Shown here: one piece after another, positions 54,087-62,274 of the stretch
How the letters are laid out: every line of letters begins with the position of its first letter
Position numbering within the stretch: position 1 is the first letter of the stretch
Assembly: GCF_003965815.1 (NCBI RefSeq)
Contig: NZ_RXOE01000002.1
Coordinates: 1,178,001-1,242,000, forward strand
Source of the DNA: Variovorax gossypii
Lineage (GTDB): Bacteria; Pseudomonadota; Gammaproteobacteria; Burkholderiales; Burkholderiaceae_C
Length of the DNA stretch: 64,000 nt
Direction of reading: 5' to 3'
Notes under the pieces: generated by a model
Told to the model about the DNA's origin: nothing
What the model saw: only the letters and a program-made list of their open reading frames with translations
The model's database searches: none
Translations under genes and position numbers: made by a program

Positions 54087-54899
54087 ATGACCACCACGAC
54101 CGAACTGATGTCCACCGCCGAGATCCTCGGCGGCCTGGTGACCGCCATGGCCAGCGGCCGCATCCGCGTGATCGACCTCACGCAGACGCTGACGCCAGAG
54201 TTCCCGCAGATCGCGCTGCCGCCCGAGATGGGCCAGTGCTGGCCCTTCCGCATCGAGGAAGTGTCGAAGTACGACGAGCGCGGCCCCGGCTGGTACTGGA
54301 ACAACTTCTCCTGCGGGGAGCACACCGGCACGCACTTCGACGCGCCGATCCACTGGATCTCGGGCCGCGACCTGCCGAACAACTCGGTCGACACCATTCC
54401 CGTGCAGCACTTCGTGGCGCCGGCCTGCGTGATCGACTGCTCGCCGCAGGTGAAGGACGACCCCGACTACCTGCTGACCCTCGAGGACATCGAGGCCTAC
54501 GAGGCTGCGCACGGCCGCATCCCGAAGGGCGCGTGGGTGCTGATGCGCACCGACTGGTCGAAACGCACCGACCCCGAGGCCTACCAGAACTTCGACGAGA
54601 CGGGCCAGCACACGCCGGGCCCGAGCACCGCGGCCGTGCGCTTCCTGGTCGAGCAGCGCGACGTGCTGGGCTTCGGCTCGGAGGCCATCGGCACCGATGC
54701 CGGACAAGGCTATCACCTGCGCCCGCCGTACCCCTGCCACTACTACATGCACGGCGCGGGCCGCTACGGGCTGCAGTGCTTGAGCAACCTCGACCTGCTG
54801 CCGCCTTCGGGCGCGGTGCTGATCTGCCCGCCGCTGAAGATCGAGAAGGGCAGCGGCAGTCCTCTGCGTGTGCTGGCGCTGGTGGGAGCCTCGGCATGA
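54087..54899 (+). CDS. Cyclase-family metal hydrolase, probable isatin hydrolase
   Basis: A 270-aa enzyme of the kynurenine-formamidase/cyclase superfamily. The metal motif HTGTHFD is at residues 79-85, followed by APIHW. Manganese-dependent isatin hydrolases belong to this family and open isatin to isatinate, a step of the known IAA to dioxindole-acetate to isatin route. The assignment to isatin is from context. It starts 16 bp after the DUF35-SDR gene. Confidence 0.82.
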   Translation: MTTTTELMSTAEILGGLVTAMASGRIRVIDLTQTLTPEFPQIALPPEMGQCWPFRIEEVSKYDERGPGWYWNNFSCGEHTGTHFDAPIHWISGRDLPNNSVDTIPVQHFVAPACVIDCSPQVKDDPDYLLTLEDIEAYEAAHGRIPKGAWVLMRTDWSKRTDPEAYQNFDETGQHTPGPSTAAVRFLVEQRDVLGFGSEAIGTDAGQGYHLRPPYPCHYYMHGAGRYGLQCLSNLDLLPPSGAVLICPPLKIEKGSGSPLRVLALVGASA

Positions 54900-54924
54900 G
54901 CTTTTGCACCCGCATCGGTTTTGG

Positions 54925-55020
54925 CTCCTTCTCCCGCTTGCGGGAGAAGGCGGGGGATGAGGGCCCTGCGTCTTGCGCACACCCTCACCCCAGCCCTCTC
55001 CCGCACGCGGGAGAGGGAGC
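54925..55020. repeat. Inverted pair of REP-like elements
   Basis: The first element (54925-54964) contains the hairpin CCTTCTCCCGC/GCGGGAGAAGG (54927-54937, 54940-54950). The second (54981-55020), in opposite orientation, contains CCCTCTCCCGC/GCGGGAGAGGG (54994-55004, 55007-55017). Flanking GGGGGATGAGGG and CCCTCACCCC also match in reverse. The pair can fold into one large cruciform, as in BIME-type repeats. Confidence 0.65.
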
Positions 55021-55038
55021 AAGACAGGGAGATCGCGC

Positions 55039-55773
55039 ATGAGCAACATAGCCCCCAAGGTCGCAGCCGTCACCGGCGGCAGCGCCGGCATCGGCAAGGC
55101 CATCTGCGAAGACCTGCTCGCGCAGGGTTACGAGGTGGTGTCGCTCGCGCGCCGCAAGGCGGAGATCGACCACCCGAAGCTGCACAGCATCGAGGTCGAC
55201 CTGAGCGACCGCGCCGCCACGGGCGAGGCGGTGCGCGAGCTGGTCGAGCGCTTCTCGCCCACCACCATCGTCCACAACGCCGGCGTGATTCGCGCCGCGC
55301 TGCTGCCCGATGTGAAGCTCGACGATCTCGACGCGCTGGTCGACCTGCACCTGGGCTGTGCGATCCAGCTCGTGCAAGGTGCATTGCCCGCGATGCGTGC
55401 GCAGCGCTTCGGCCGCGTGGTGCTGCTGTCGTCGCGCGCCGCGCTGGGCCTGGCCACACGCACCAGCTACTCGGCCACCAAGGCCGGCATGCTGGGCATG
55501 GCGCGCACCTGGGCGCTGGAGCTCGCGGCCGAGGGCATCACGGTGAACGTGGTGGCGCCGGGGCCCATCCGTACCGACATGTTCTACGACGTGGTCGAGG
55601 CCGGCAGCGAGAAGGAACGCGCTCTCGCCGCCTCGGTGCCCGTCAAGCGCCTGGGCGAATCGGCCGACGTGGCACGCGCCGTGCGTTTCTTCGCCGATGC
55701 CGACAACAGCTTCGTCACCGGCCAGGTGCTGTATGTGTGCGGCGGCACCAGCGTCGGAAGCCTCGCCCTCTGA
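55039..55773 (+). CDS. Short-chain dehydrogenase/reductase
   Basis: A 244-aa classical SDR with intact motifs: TGGSAGIGKAI near residues 13-23, HNAG, a catalytic Ser in LLSSRAAL, and YSATK with the catalytic Tyr and Lys, then PGPIRTDMF. It would oxidise or reduce a hydroxyl/keto group of a pathway intermediate; which one is not evident. In contrast to the SDR half of 52817-54070, it looks fully active. A REP pair separates it from the cyclase gene. Confidence 0.85.
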   Translation: MSNIAPKVAAVTGGSAGIGKAICEDLLAQGYEVVSLARRKAEIDHPKLHSIEVDLSDRAATGEAVRELVERFSPTTIVHNAGVIRAALLPDVKLDDLDALVDLHLGCAIQLVQGALPAMRAQRFGRVVLLSSRAALGLATRTSYSATKAGMLGMARTWALELAAEGITVNVVAPGPIRTDMFYDVVEAGSEKERALAASVPVKRLGESADVARAVRFFADADNSFVTGQVLYVCGGTSVGSLAL

Positions 55774-55822
55774 GTTCGCAGTTTTTCTCACGTCCAACCA
55801 AAACCACCTCTGGAGCATCGCC

Positions 55823-56989
55823 ATGAAAGTCATGAACCGAATTCGCACACTCGCGGCCGTGGCCGTGGGCCTCGGCGCGCTGAGCGCCGCGGGCGCGTGG
55901 GCCGCCGATCTCAAGGTCGGCTTCATCACTTCGATGTCAGGGCCGGTGTCGTCGCTCGGCATTCCCTACGACAAGGGCATGAAGGCGGCCGTGGCCTACA
56001 AGTCGGAGGTCGGTGGCCGCAAGGTGCAGGTGATCCAGCTCGACGATGCGTCCGATCCGTCCACGGCCGCGCGCAACGCGCGCAAGCTGATCGAGGACGA
56101 CAAGGTCGACGTCATCATCGGCACGGCCGGCGCGCCGGGTTCGCTGGCCATCGCCGGCGTGGCGCGCGAGACGAAGACACCGCTGATCTCCATCGCCAAC
56201 GCCGACCTGCCCGGCGATGACGGCGCATGGATGGTGACGCTGCCGCAGCCCGCGCCGCTGATGATGGGCGCGATGGTCGAGAAGATGAAGCAGGCCGGCG
56301 TGAAGACGGTGGCCTACATCGGCTACTCCGACGCCTGGGGCGACCTGGTGTACGACGCGCTCATGAAGTCGGCGCCCGGCGCCGGCATCAAGGTGGTGAG
56401 CAACGAGCGCTATGCGCGCAGCGATTCGTCGGTGGCCGGCCAGGTGCTGAAGATCGTGGCGCTGCGCCCCGACGCGGTGATCACCGGTGCCTCGGGCACG
56501 CCGGGCGCGCTGCCGTACCTCGCGCTCACCGAGCGCGGCTACAAGGGAAAGATCTACGGCATGCACTCGCTGATCAACCCCGACTTCATCCGCGTCGGCG
56601 GTCCCTCGGTCGAAGGCCTGCTGGCGCCCACGGGCCCCGTGGTGGTGGCCGAGCAGCTGCCCGACAACAACCCGATGAAGAAGATCGCGATGGACTTCCG
56701 CGCCGCCTTCCAGAAGGCCAACGGCGCACCGCCCACCGACACCTTCTCGGCCTACAGCTTCGATGCGTGGCTGATCTATCTCGACGCCGCGCAGCGCGCG
56801 CTGGCCGGCAAGGCCGAGCCCGGCACGCCTCAGTTCCGCCTGGCGCTGCGCGATGCCATCGTCAGCACCAAGGAGCTGGTGGGCACGCACAGCGTCTACA
56901 ACTTCAAGCCGACCGACCGCTATGGCTCGGACGACCGCTCGCGTGTCGTCGTGAGGCTCGACAAGGGCCAATGGAAGCTGGTTCCCTGA
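55823..56989 (+). CDS. ABC transporter substrate-binding protein 1 (LivJ type)
   Basis: A 388-aa periplasmic protein with a Sec signal peptide (cleavage after AWA, near residue 27). It is a type I binding protein of the branched-chain amino acid family: LKVGFITSMSGPVSSLG at the mature N-terminus, DDASDPSTAARNARKLIEDDKVDVIIG, then VAYIGYSDAWGD. It is the first of three paralogues in the cluster; each may bind a different aromatic acid for the Liv-type importer encoded downstream. Confidence 0.88.
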   Translation: MKVMNRIRTLAAVAVGLGALSAAGAWAADLKVGFITSMSGPVSSLGIPYDKGMKAAVAYKSEVGGRKVQVIQLDDASDPSTAARNARKLIEDDKVDVIIGTAGAPGSLAIAGVARETKTPLISIANADLPGDDGAWMVTLPQPAPLMMGAMVEKMKQAGVKTVAYIGYSDAWGDLVYDALMKSAPGAGIKVVSNERYARSDSSVAGQVLKIVALRPDAVITGASGTPGALPYLALTERGYKGKIYGMHSLINPDFIRVGGPSVEGLLAPTGPVVVAEQLPDNNPMKKIAMDFRAAFQKANGAPPTDTFSAYSFDAWLIYLDAAQRALAGKAEPGTPQFRLALRDAIVSTKELVGTHSVYNFKPTDRYGSDDRSRVVVRLDKGQWKLVP

Positions 56990-57012
56990 GGCGCCCCGAC
57001 GTGAAAGCCCCA

Positions 57013-58155
57013 ATGAAAAAGATCACCCGCATCCTCGCCGCCACTGCCGTCTCACTGGCCACGGCGCAGGCCATGGCCGCCGACCTGAAGATCGGCTTCA
57101 TCAGCTCGCTCTCGGGGCCGGTGGCCGCGCTGGGTGTGCCGTACGAGAAGGGTATCCGCGCGGCCATCGCGGAGCGTCCGGAGATCGCCGGGCGCAAGGT
57201 GCAGCTGATCGTGCTCGACGACGCATCCGATCCCACCACCGCCGGCCGCAACGCGCGCAAGCTGGTGACCGAGGACAAGGTCGACGTGCTCATCGGCACC
57301 TCGGGCGTGCCGGGCGCGATGGCCATCGCCTCGGTGGCGCGCGAGCTCAACACGCCGCTGATCTCGCCCACGCCGGTGACGATTCCCGGCCCCGAGGGCG
57401 CGTGGACGGTGACGGTGTCGCAGCCCTTCCAGCTCATGGTGGCGGGCGTGGTCGATCGCATGAAGAAGTCGGGCGTGAAGACGGTGGCCTTCATCGGCTT
57501 CTCCGACGCGCTGGGCGACCTGGCCTACGACTCGCTGGTCAAGAGCGCAGACGCCGCCGGCATCAAGGTGGTGGCGAACGAGCGCTATGCGCGCAGCGAT
57601 TCGTCGGTGGCCGGCCAGGTGCTGAAGATCGTCGCGGCCAGGCCCGACGCGGTGTTCGCCGGCAACTCGGGCACGCCGGGCGCACTGCCGTACATCGCGC
57701 TGGCCGACCGTGGCTACAAGGGAAAGATCTACGGCACGCACGGCCTCATCAACGCCGACTTCGTGCGCGTGGGCGGTGCTTCCATCGAAGGCCTGCAGGT
57801 GCCCAGCGGCCCGGTGCTGGTGGCCGACCAGCTGCCCGACACGAATCCGATCAAGAAGGTGTCGATGGGCTTTCGCAACGCCTACCAGAAGCTCAACGGC
57901 GCGGTGCCGACCGATGCCTTCTCGTCGTACACCTACGACGCGTACCTGCTGCTGGCCGACGCGGCCTCGCGCGCCAAGGGCGAGCCGGGCACGCCGGCCT
58001 ACCGCACGGCGCTGCGAGATGCGATCGTGAGCACCAAGGAGCTGGTGGGCACGCACGGCGTCTACACCTTCAAGCCCGACGACCGCTATGGCTCCGACCA
58101 GCGCGGCGTGGTCATCGTGCAGATGACCAAGGGCCAGTGGAAATTGGTCCCGTAG
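57013..58155 (+). CDS. ABC transporter substrate-binding protein 2 (LivJ type)
   Basis: A 380-aa paralogue of the preceding gene with signal peptide (MKKITRILAATAVSLATAQAMA|AD). The ligand-facing region differs: SPTPVTIPGPEGAW where copy 1 has SIANADLPGDDGAW, suggesting a different ligand preference. ATG at 57013; a GTG 12 bases upstream is an alternative. It is followed 28 bp later by the second Rieske alpha gene. Confidence 0.88.
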   Translation: MKKITRILAATAVSLATAQAMAADLKIGFISSLSGPVAALGVPYEKGIRAAIAERPEIAGRKVQLIVLDDASDPTTAGRNARKLVTEDKVDVLIGTSGVPGAMAIASVARELNTPLISPTPVTIPGPEGAWTVTVSQPFQLMVAGVVDRMKKSGVKTVAFIGFSDALGDLAYDSLVKSADAAGIKVVANERYARSDSSVAGQVLKIVAARPDAVFAGNSGTPGALPYIALADRGYKGKIYGTHGLINADFVRVGGASIEGLQVPSGPVLVADQLPDTNPIKKVSMGFRNAYQKLNGAVPTDAFSSYTYDAYLLLADAASRAKGEPGTPAYRTALRDAIVSTKELVGTHGVYTFKPDDRYGSDQRGVVIVQMTKGQWKLVP

Positions 58156-58183
58156 CCCCGGACCGGCCACCGAGCACATTGCC

Positions 58184-59509
58184 ATGACCACCTACCGCAA
58201 CCGCCCCGATCTCGTCGCGGCGCTGGTGCAGGACGACCGGGTGCACCGCGACCTGTACCTCAGCGAGGAGCTCTTCGCGCTGGAGCAGGAGCACCTGTTC
58301 GCCGGCACCTGGGTCTTCCTGGGCCATGCGAGCCAGGTGCCGCAGGCCGGCGACTTCGTCACGCAGGAGATCGCGGGGCGGCCGCTGATCATGGTGCGCC
58401 AGCCCGACGGCGACGTGCACGTGCTCTACAACCGCTGCGCCCACAAGGGCACGCAACTGGTGACGGACGAGTGCGGCAACACCGGCCGCTTCTTCCGCTG
58501 CCCGTACCACGCATGGACCTACAAGCTCGACGGCGCGCCGCTCGGGCTGCCGCTGAAGAACGGCTACGAAGGCACGCAGCTCAAGGCCTGCGAGTCGGGG
58601 CAGGGGCTGTCGGTGGTCAGGAACGTGAAGGTGTACCGCGACTTCGTCTTCGTACGGCTGTCGGACACCGGCCCCTCGTTCGAGGACTACTTCGGCGAGG
58701 TGCTGGGCGCGCTCGACAACATGGTCGACCGCTCGCCCGAAGGCCGGCTCACGGTGGGCGGCGGTGTGCTGCGCAACATCGTCCACTGCAACTGGAAGAT
58801 GTACCTGGAGAACATCAACGACACGGTGCACCCGATGTCCACGCACGAGTCGGCCACCAAGGCGGCCGAGGCGCTGTGGGAAGGCCATGCGCCTTCCGAC
58901 CCGAAGCCGATGGCGATGGAGCAGATCCTGCCCTTCGGCTCGGGCTACGAATTCTTCGACAGGATGGGCGGGCGCGTGTTCGCCAACGGTCACAGCGTGC
59001 TGGGAGTGAACTTCAGCATCCATTCCAACTATGCGCAGCTGCCCGAATACGAGGCCGCGATGCGCGCCGCGCACGGCGAGGAGCGCGCAGCGGAGATCCT
59101 GCAACGCTCGCCGCAGAACTCGGTCTTCTTCCCGAGCCTGTCGATCAAGGGCTCGCCGCAGGCCATTCGCGTGATCCGCCCGCTGGCGGCCGACCGCACG
59201 CTGATCGAGGCCTGGAGCTTCCGCGCGGCCGGTGCGCCCGCGCTGCTCTTCGAGCGGGCCATGAGCTACAACCGGCTCGTGTTCTCGCCGATGTCGGTGG
59301 TCGCGCATGACGACGTGCACCTGTTCGAGAGCATCCAGCAGGGCCTGCGCGCCGGCGGCAACGAATGGGTGAGCCTGCATCGCAACTTCGATCCAGCCGA
59401 GAAGCAGCAGTCCACGATCACCACCAACGGCACCAACGAGTTGCTGATGCGCAACCAGTTCCGCGCCTGGGCCAAGGCCATGGCGGCGGGCATGGAGGCC
59501 ACGGCATGA
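58184..59509 (+). CDS. Rieske oxygenase alpha subunit, second copy
   Basis: A 441-aa paralogue of the gene at 48119. The ligands fall at the same residue numbers (C85, H87, C106, H109, D213, H216, H221), so the first 221 residues align without net gaps. Differences cluster in the middle, where the substrate pocket lies. It is intact and should be active. It has its own beta subunit but no reductase of its own. It sits between two binding-protein genes, which suggests a substrate linked to transport, perhaps a second indolic acid. Confidence 0.88.
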   Translation: MTTYRNRPDLVAALVQDDRVHRDLYLSEELFALEQEHLFAGTWVFLGHASQVPQAGDFVTQEIAGRPLIMVRQPDGDVHVLYNRCAHKGTQLVTDECGNTGRFFRCPYHAWTYKLDGAPLGLPLKNGYEGTQLKACESGQGLSVVRNVKVYRDFVFVRLSDTGPSFEDYFGEVLGALDNMVDRSPEGRLTVGGGVLRNIVHCNWKMYLENINDTVHPMSTHESATKAAEALWEGHAPSDPKPMAMEQILPFGSGYEFFDRMGGRVFANGHSVLGVNFSIHSNYAQLPEYEAAMRAAHGEERAAEILQRSPQNSVFFPSLSIKGSPQAIRVIRPLAADRTLIEAWSFRAAGAPALLFERAMSYNRLVFSPMSVVAHDDVHLFESIQQGLRAGGNEWVSLHRNFDPAEKQQSTITTNGTNELLMRNQFRAWAKAMAAGMEATA

Positions 59510-59970
59510 CGGACCCGCGCGATTTCGTCGCCCACGAGGCGGCGCTGCTCGACGAGCGCCGCCTCGACGACTGGCTGGCCCTGTTCGCGGAAGACGGCCA
59601 CTACTGGGTGCCGCTGCTCGGCGCGGCGCAGGCCGATCCGTTCTCGCACAACTCGCTGGCCTATGAAGACCGGCTGCTGCTGCAGCTGCGGGTGGATCGG
59701 TTGAAGAACCCGCGCGCGCATTCGCAACACCCCGCGAGCCACAGCCAGCACGTGCTGCAGCCCTCGCGCGTGGAGCGCGAGGAGGGCGACGAGGCCTGGC
59801 TGCGCACGCCGTTCCTCTACGTCGAGGCGCGCGGCGAAGGCCAGATCCTGCTGAGCGGCACGGCACGCCATCACCTCGTTCGCACATCCGCCGGCTGGCT
59901 GATCCGCGAGAAGCGCGTCGACCTGCTCAACGCGGGGCGTGCCCTGCCGGCCATCCAGTTGTTCATCTGA
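59506..59970 (+). CDS. Rieske oxygenase beta subunit, second copy
   Basis: A 154-aa NTF2-like small subunit: ERRLDDWLALFAEDGHYWVPLLG, RLKNPRAHSQHPASHSQHVLQ, and the ending LPAIQLFI. It pairs with the alpha copy through a 4-bp overlap (ATGA) and parallels the gene at 49432. It is ten residues shorter at the N-terminus than that copy. Confidence 0.87.
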   Translation: MTDPRDFVAHEAALLDERRLDDWLALFAEDGHYWVPLLGAAQADPFSHNSLAYEDRLLLQLRVDRLKNPRAHSQHPASHSQHVLQPSRVEREEGDEAWLRTPFLYVEARGEGQILLSGTARHHLVRTSAGWLIREKRVDLLNAGRALPAIQLFI

Positions 59971-60020
59971 GTTACCCAACCACCTCTGTCCATTCCAACA
60001 ATCCTCACCGGAGCTACGAC

Positions 60021-61184
60021 ATGAAGAGCCTGATGCAGACCTTGACGCGCGGCACCCTTGCCGCCGCGCTGACCGCCTGTGGCATTGCCAGCGCCATCGC
60101 CGCCGACCTGAAGGTCGGCCTGAGCGTGTCGCTGTCGGGGCCGAACTCCTCGCTGGGCGTGCCCTACGCCAAGGGCATGCAGGCCGCGCTGGCCTACAAG
60201 CCCGAAGTGAACGGCCGCAAGATCCAGCTGGTGGTGCTCGACGACGGCTCCGACCCCACCACGGCCGGGCGCAACGCGCGCAAGCTGATCGAGGAAGAGA
60301 AGGTGGACGTGCTCATGGGCACTTCGGGCGTGCCCGCCGCCATCGCGATGGCGCAGGTCGGCAAGGAGGCGAAGACGCCGATGATCGGCCTCACGCCCAT
60401 CCTGCTCGACCCCAACGAGAACCCGTGGGTGATGACGGTGGCGCAGCCCACGCAGCTCATGATCGACGCGGTGGTCGAGCGCATGAAGCGCAACAACGTG
60501 AAGACCGTGGGCTACATCGGCTTCTCCGACGCCTGGGGCGACCTAGTGTACGAGGCGCTGACGAAGGCCGCGCCCGGCGCCGGCATCAAGGTGGTGAGCA
60601 ACGAGCGCTACGCGCGCTCCGACGCGTCGGTGACGGGGCAGGTGCTGAAGATCGTGGCGCTGCGCCCCGATGCGGTGATGACCGGCGGTGCCGGCACGCC
60701 GGGCGCGCTGCCGTTCCTCGCGCTGCAGGAGCGCGGCTTCAAGGGCGGCGTGTACGGCCAGCACGGTCTCATCAATCCCGACTTCGTGCGCGTGGTCGGC
60801 GCGGCTGGTCAGAACGCGCTGATGCCCACCGGCCCGGTGATCGTGGCCGAGCAGCTGCCGGACGAGTACCCGACCAAGAAGATCGCGACCGATTTCCGCG
60901 CCGTGTTCCAGAAGGTCAACAACGCGCCGACCAGCGATGCCTTCTCGGCCTATTCCTTCGACGGCTGGCTGGTGTTCGCCGATGCCGCCTCGCGCGCGAT
61001 GAAGAAGGCCGAGCCGGGCACGCCCGAGTTCCGCGTGGCGCTGCGCGACGCCATCTTCAGCACGAAGGAAGTGGTGGGCACGCACGGCGTCTACACCTTC
61101 AAGCCCGGCAGTCTCTACGGCGTGGACGAACGCGCCCGGGTGATCGTCAAGCTCGACAACGGCCAATGGAAGCTCGCACCTTGA
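60021..61184 (+). CDS. ABC transporter substrate-binding protein 3 (LivJ type)
   Basis: A 387-aa third paralogue with signal peptide (cleavage after AIA near residue 28) and the same LKVGLSVSLSGPNSSLG opening. The pocket segment reads GLTPILLDPNENPW. Upstream it shares the AACCACCTCTG stretch with the leader of copy 1, a trace of duplication. It stands directly before the permease genes, so it may be the ancestral cognate receptor. Confidence 0.88.
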   Translation: MKSLMQTLTRGTLAAALTACGIASAIAADLKVGLSVSLSGPNSSLGVPYAKGMQAALAYKPEVNGRKIQLVVLDDGSDPTTAGRNARKLIEEEKVDVLMGTSGVPAAIAMAQVGKEAKTPMIGLTPILLDPNENPWVMTVAQPTQLMIDAVVERMKRNNVKTVGYIGFSDAWGDLVYEALTKAAPGAGIKVVSNERYARSDASVTGQVLKIVALRPDAVMTGGAGTPGALPFLALQERGFKGGVYGQHGLINPDFVRVVGAAGQNALMPTGPVIVAEQLPDEYPTKKIATDFRAVFQKVNNAPTSDAFSAYSFDGWLVFADAASRAMKKAEPGTPEFRVALRDAIFSTKEVVGTHGVYTFKPGSLYGVDERARVIVKLDNGQWKLAP

Positions 61185-61218
61185 ACCTCATGCAATCGAC
61201 TTTCCGGAGGGCCGCGCG

Positions 61219-62274
61219 ATGACGTGGGACGTGGCCCTGATCCTGATCACCGACGGCCTGGCCAACGGTGCGATCTACCTGCTGGCCGGGCTCGGGCTGG
61301 TGCTGATCTTCTCCGTCACGCGGGTGGTGTTCGTGCCCTTCGGCGACATCGCGGCCTTCGCGGCGCTGTCGCTCGCGGCCTTCGAGACCGGTCGCGTGCC
61401 GCCGACCATCGGCATGGTCGCCACGCTGGCGGCCCTGGCGCTGGTCACCGAGATCGGCAGCCTGCTGCGGCGCGGCGAGGCCGCGCGCATTCCGAAGGCG
61501 GTGCTGACCTGGGGCGTGCTGCCCGCCATCCCGTGCGTGCTGGCCTGGCTGGCGGCGCGGCCCGGCGTGCCCGTGGCGGTGCACATCGCGGTGGCGGTGC
61601 TGCTGGTGGTGCCCATCGCACCGCTGCTCGCGCGAGTGGTGTTCCAGCCGATCGCGGATGCCTCGGTGCTGGTGCTGCTGATCGTGTCGCTGGCGCTGCA
61701 CTTCCTGCTGTCGGGCCTGGGCCTGCTGTTCTTCGGGCCCGAGGGCTCGCGTACGACGCCGCTGACCAGCGCCGTCTTCACGCTGGGCGAGGGCTTCACC
61801 GTCAGCGGGCAGGTGGTGCTGATGGTGGGAGCGGCCATCGTGCTGAGCGGCCTGTTCTTCCTGGTGTTCGAGCGCACGGTGGCCGGCAAGGCGCTGCGCG
61901 CCACGGCGGTGAACCGGGTGGGCGCGCGGCTGGTCGGCATCCGGCCGGTGCGCACCGCGCTGCTGGCGTATGGCTGCGCCTCGCTGCTGGCGGGGCTGAT
62001 CGGCGTGCTGATCGCACCGGTGACGACGATGTACTACGACTCGGGCTTCATCATCGGCCTGAAGGCCTTCGTGGCCGCAATCATCGGCGGCCTCGTGAGC
62101 TACCCGATGACGGCACTGGGTGCGCTCGCGGTCGGCGTGGTGGAGAGCTTCGCCTCGTTCTGGAGCGGCGCGCTGAAGGATGTCATCGTGTTCAGCCTGC
62201 TGATACCGGTGCTGATGCTGCGTTCCTTCATGGCCGCGCATGCCGAAGAGGAAGAAGAGGAGGTGGACCAATGA
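61219..62274 (+). CDS. Branched-chain-type ABC transporter permease, LivH family
   Basis: A 351-aa inner-membrane permease: DGLANGAIYLLAGLGLVLIFSVTRVV at the N-terminus and the family's GKALRATAVNRVGARLVGI coupling helix region, ending after FIIGLKAFVAAIIGGL. About eight transmembrane segments are visible. It forms the transporter with the fused protein encoded next (4-bp overlap). An acidic tail, AEEEEEEVDQ, is unusual. Confidence 0.88.
   Translation: MTWDVALILITDGLANGAIYLLAGLGLVLIFSVTRVVFVPFGDIAAFAALSLAAFETGRVPPTIGMVATLAALALVTEIGSLLRRGEAARIPKAVLTWGVLPAIPCVLAWLAARPGVPVAVHIAVAVLLVVPIAPLLARVVFQPIADASVLVLLIVSLALHFLLSGLGLLFFGPEGSRTTPLTSAVFTLGEGFTVSGQVVLMVGAAIVLSGLFFLVFERTVAGKALRATAVNRVGARLVGIRPVRTALLAYGCASLLAGLIGVLIAPVTTMYYDSGFIIGLKAFVAAIIGGLVSYPMTALGALAVGVVESFASFWSGALKDVIVFSLLIPVLMLRSFMAAHAEEEEEEVDQ

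Noticed and set aside
58184..59970. Second Rieske pair as anthranilate 1,2-dioxygenase (antAB)
   Set aside because: It is a close paralogue of the first pair, with identical ligand positions, and its N-terminus does not resemble AntA as I know it. A related indolic substrate is more likely.
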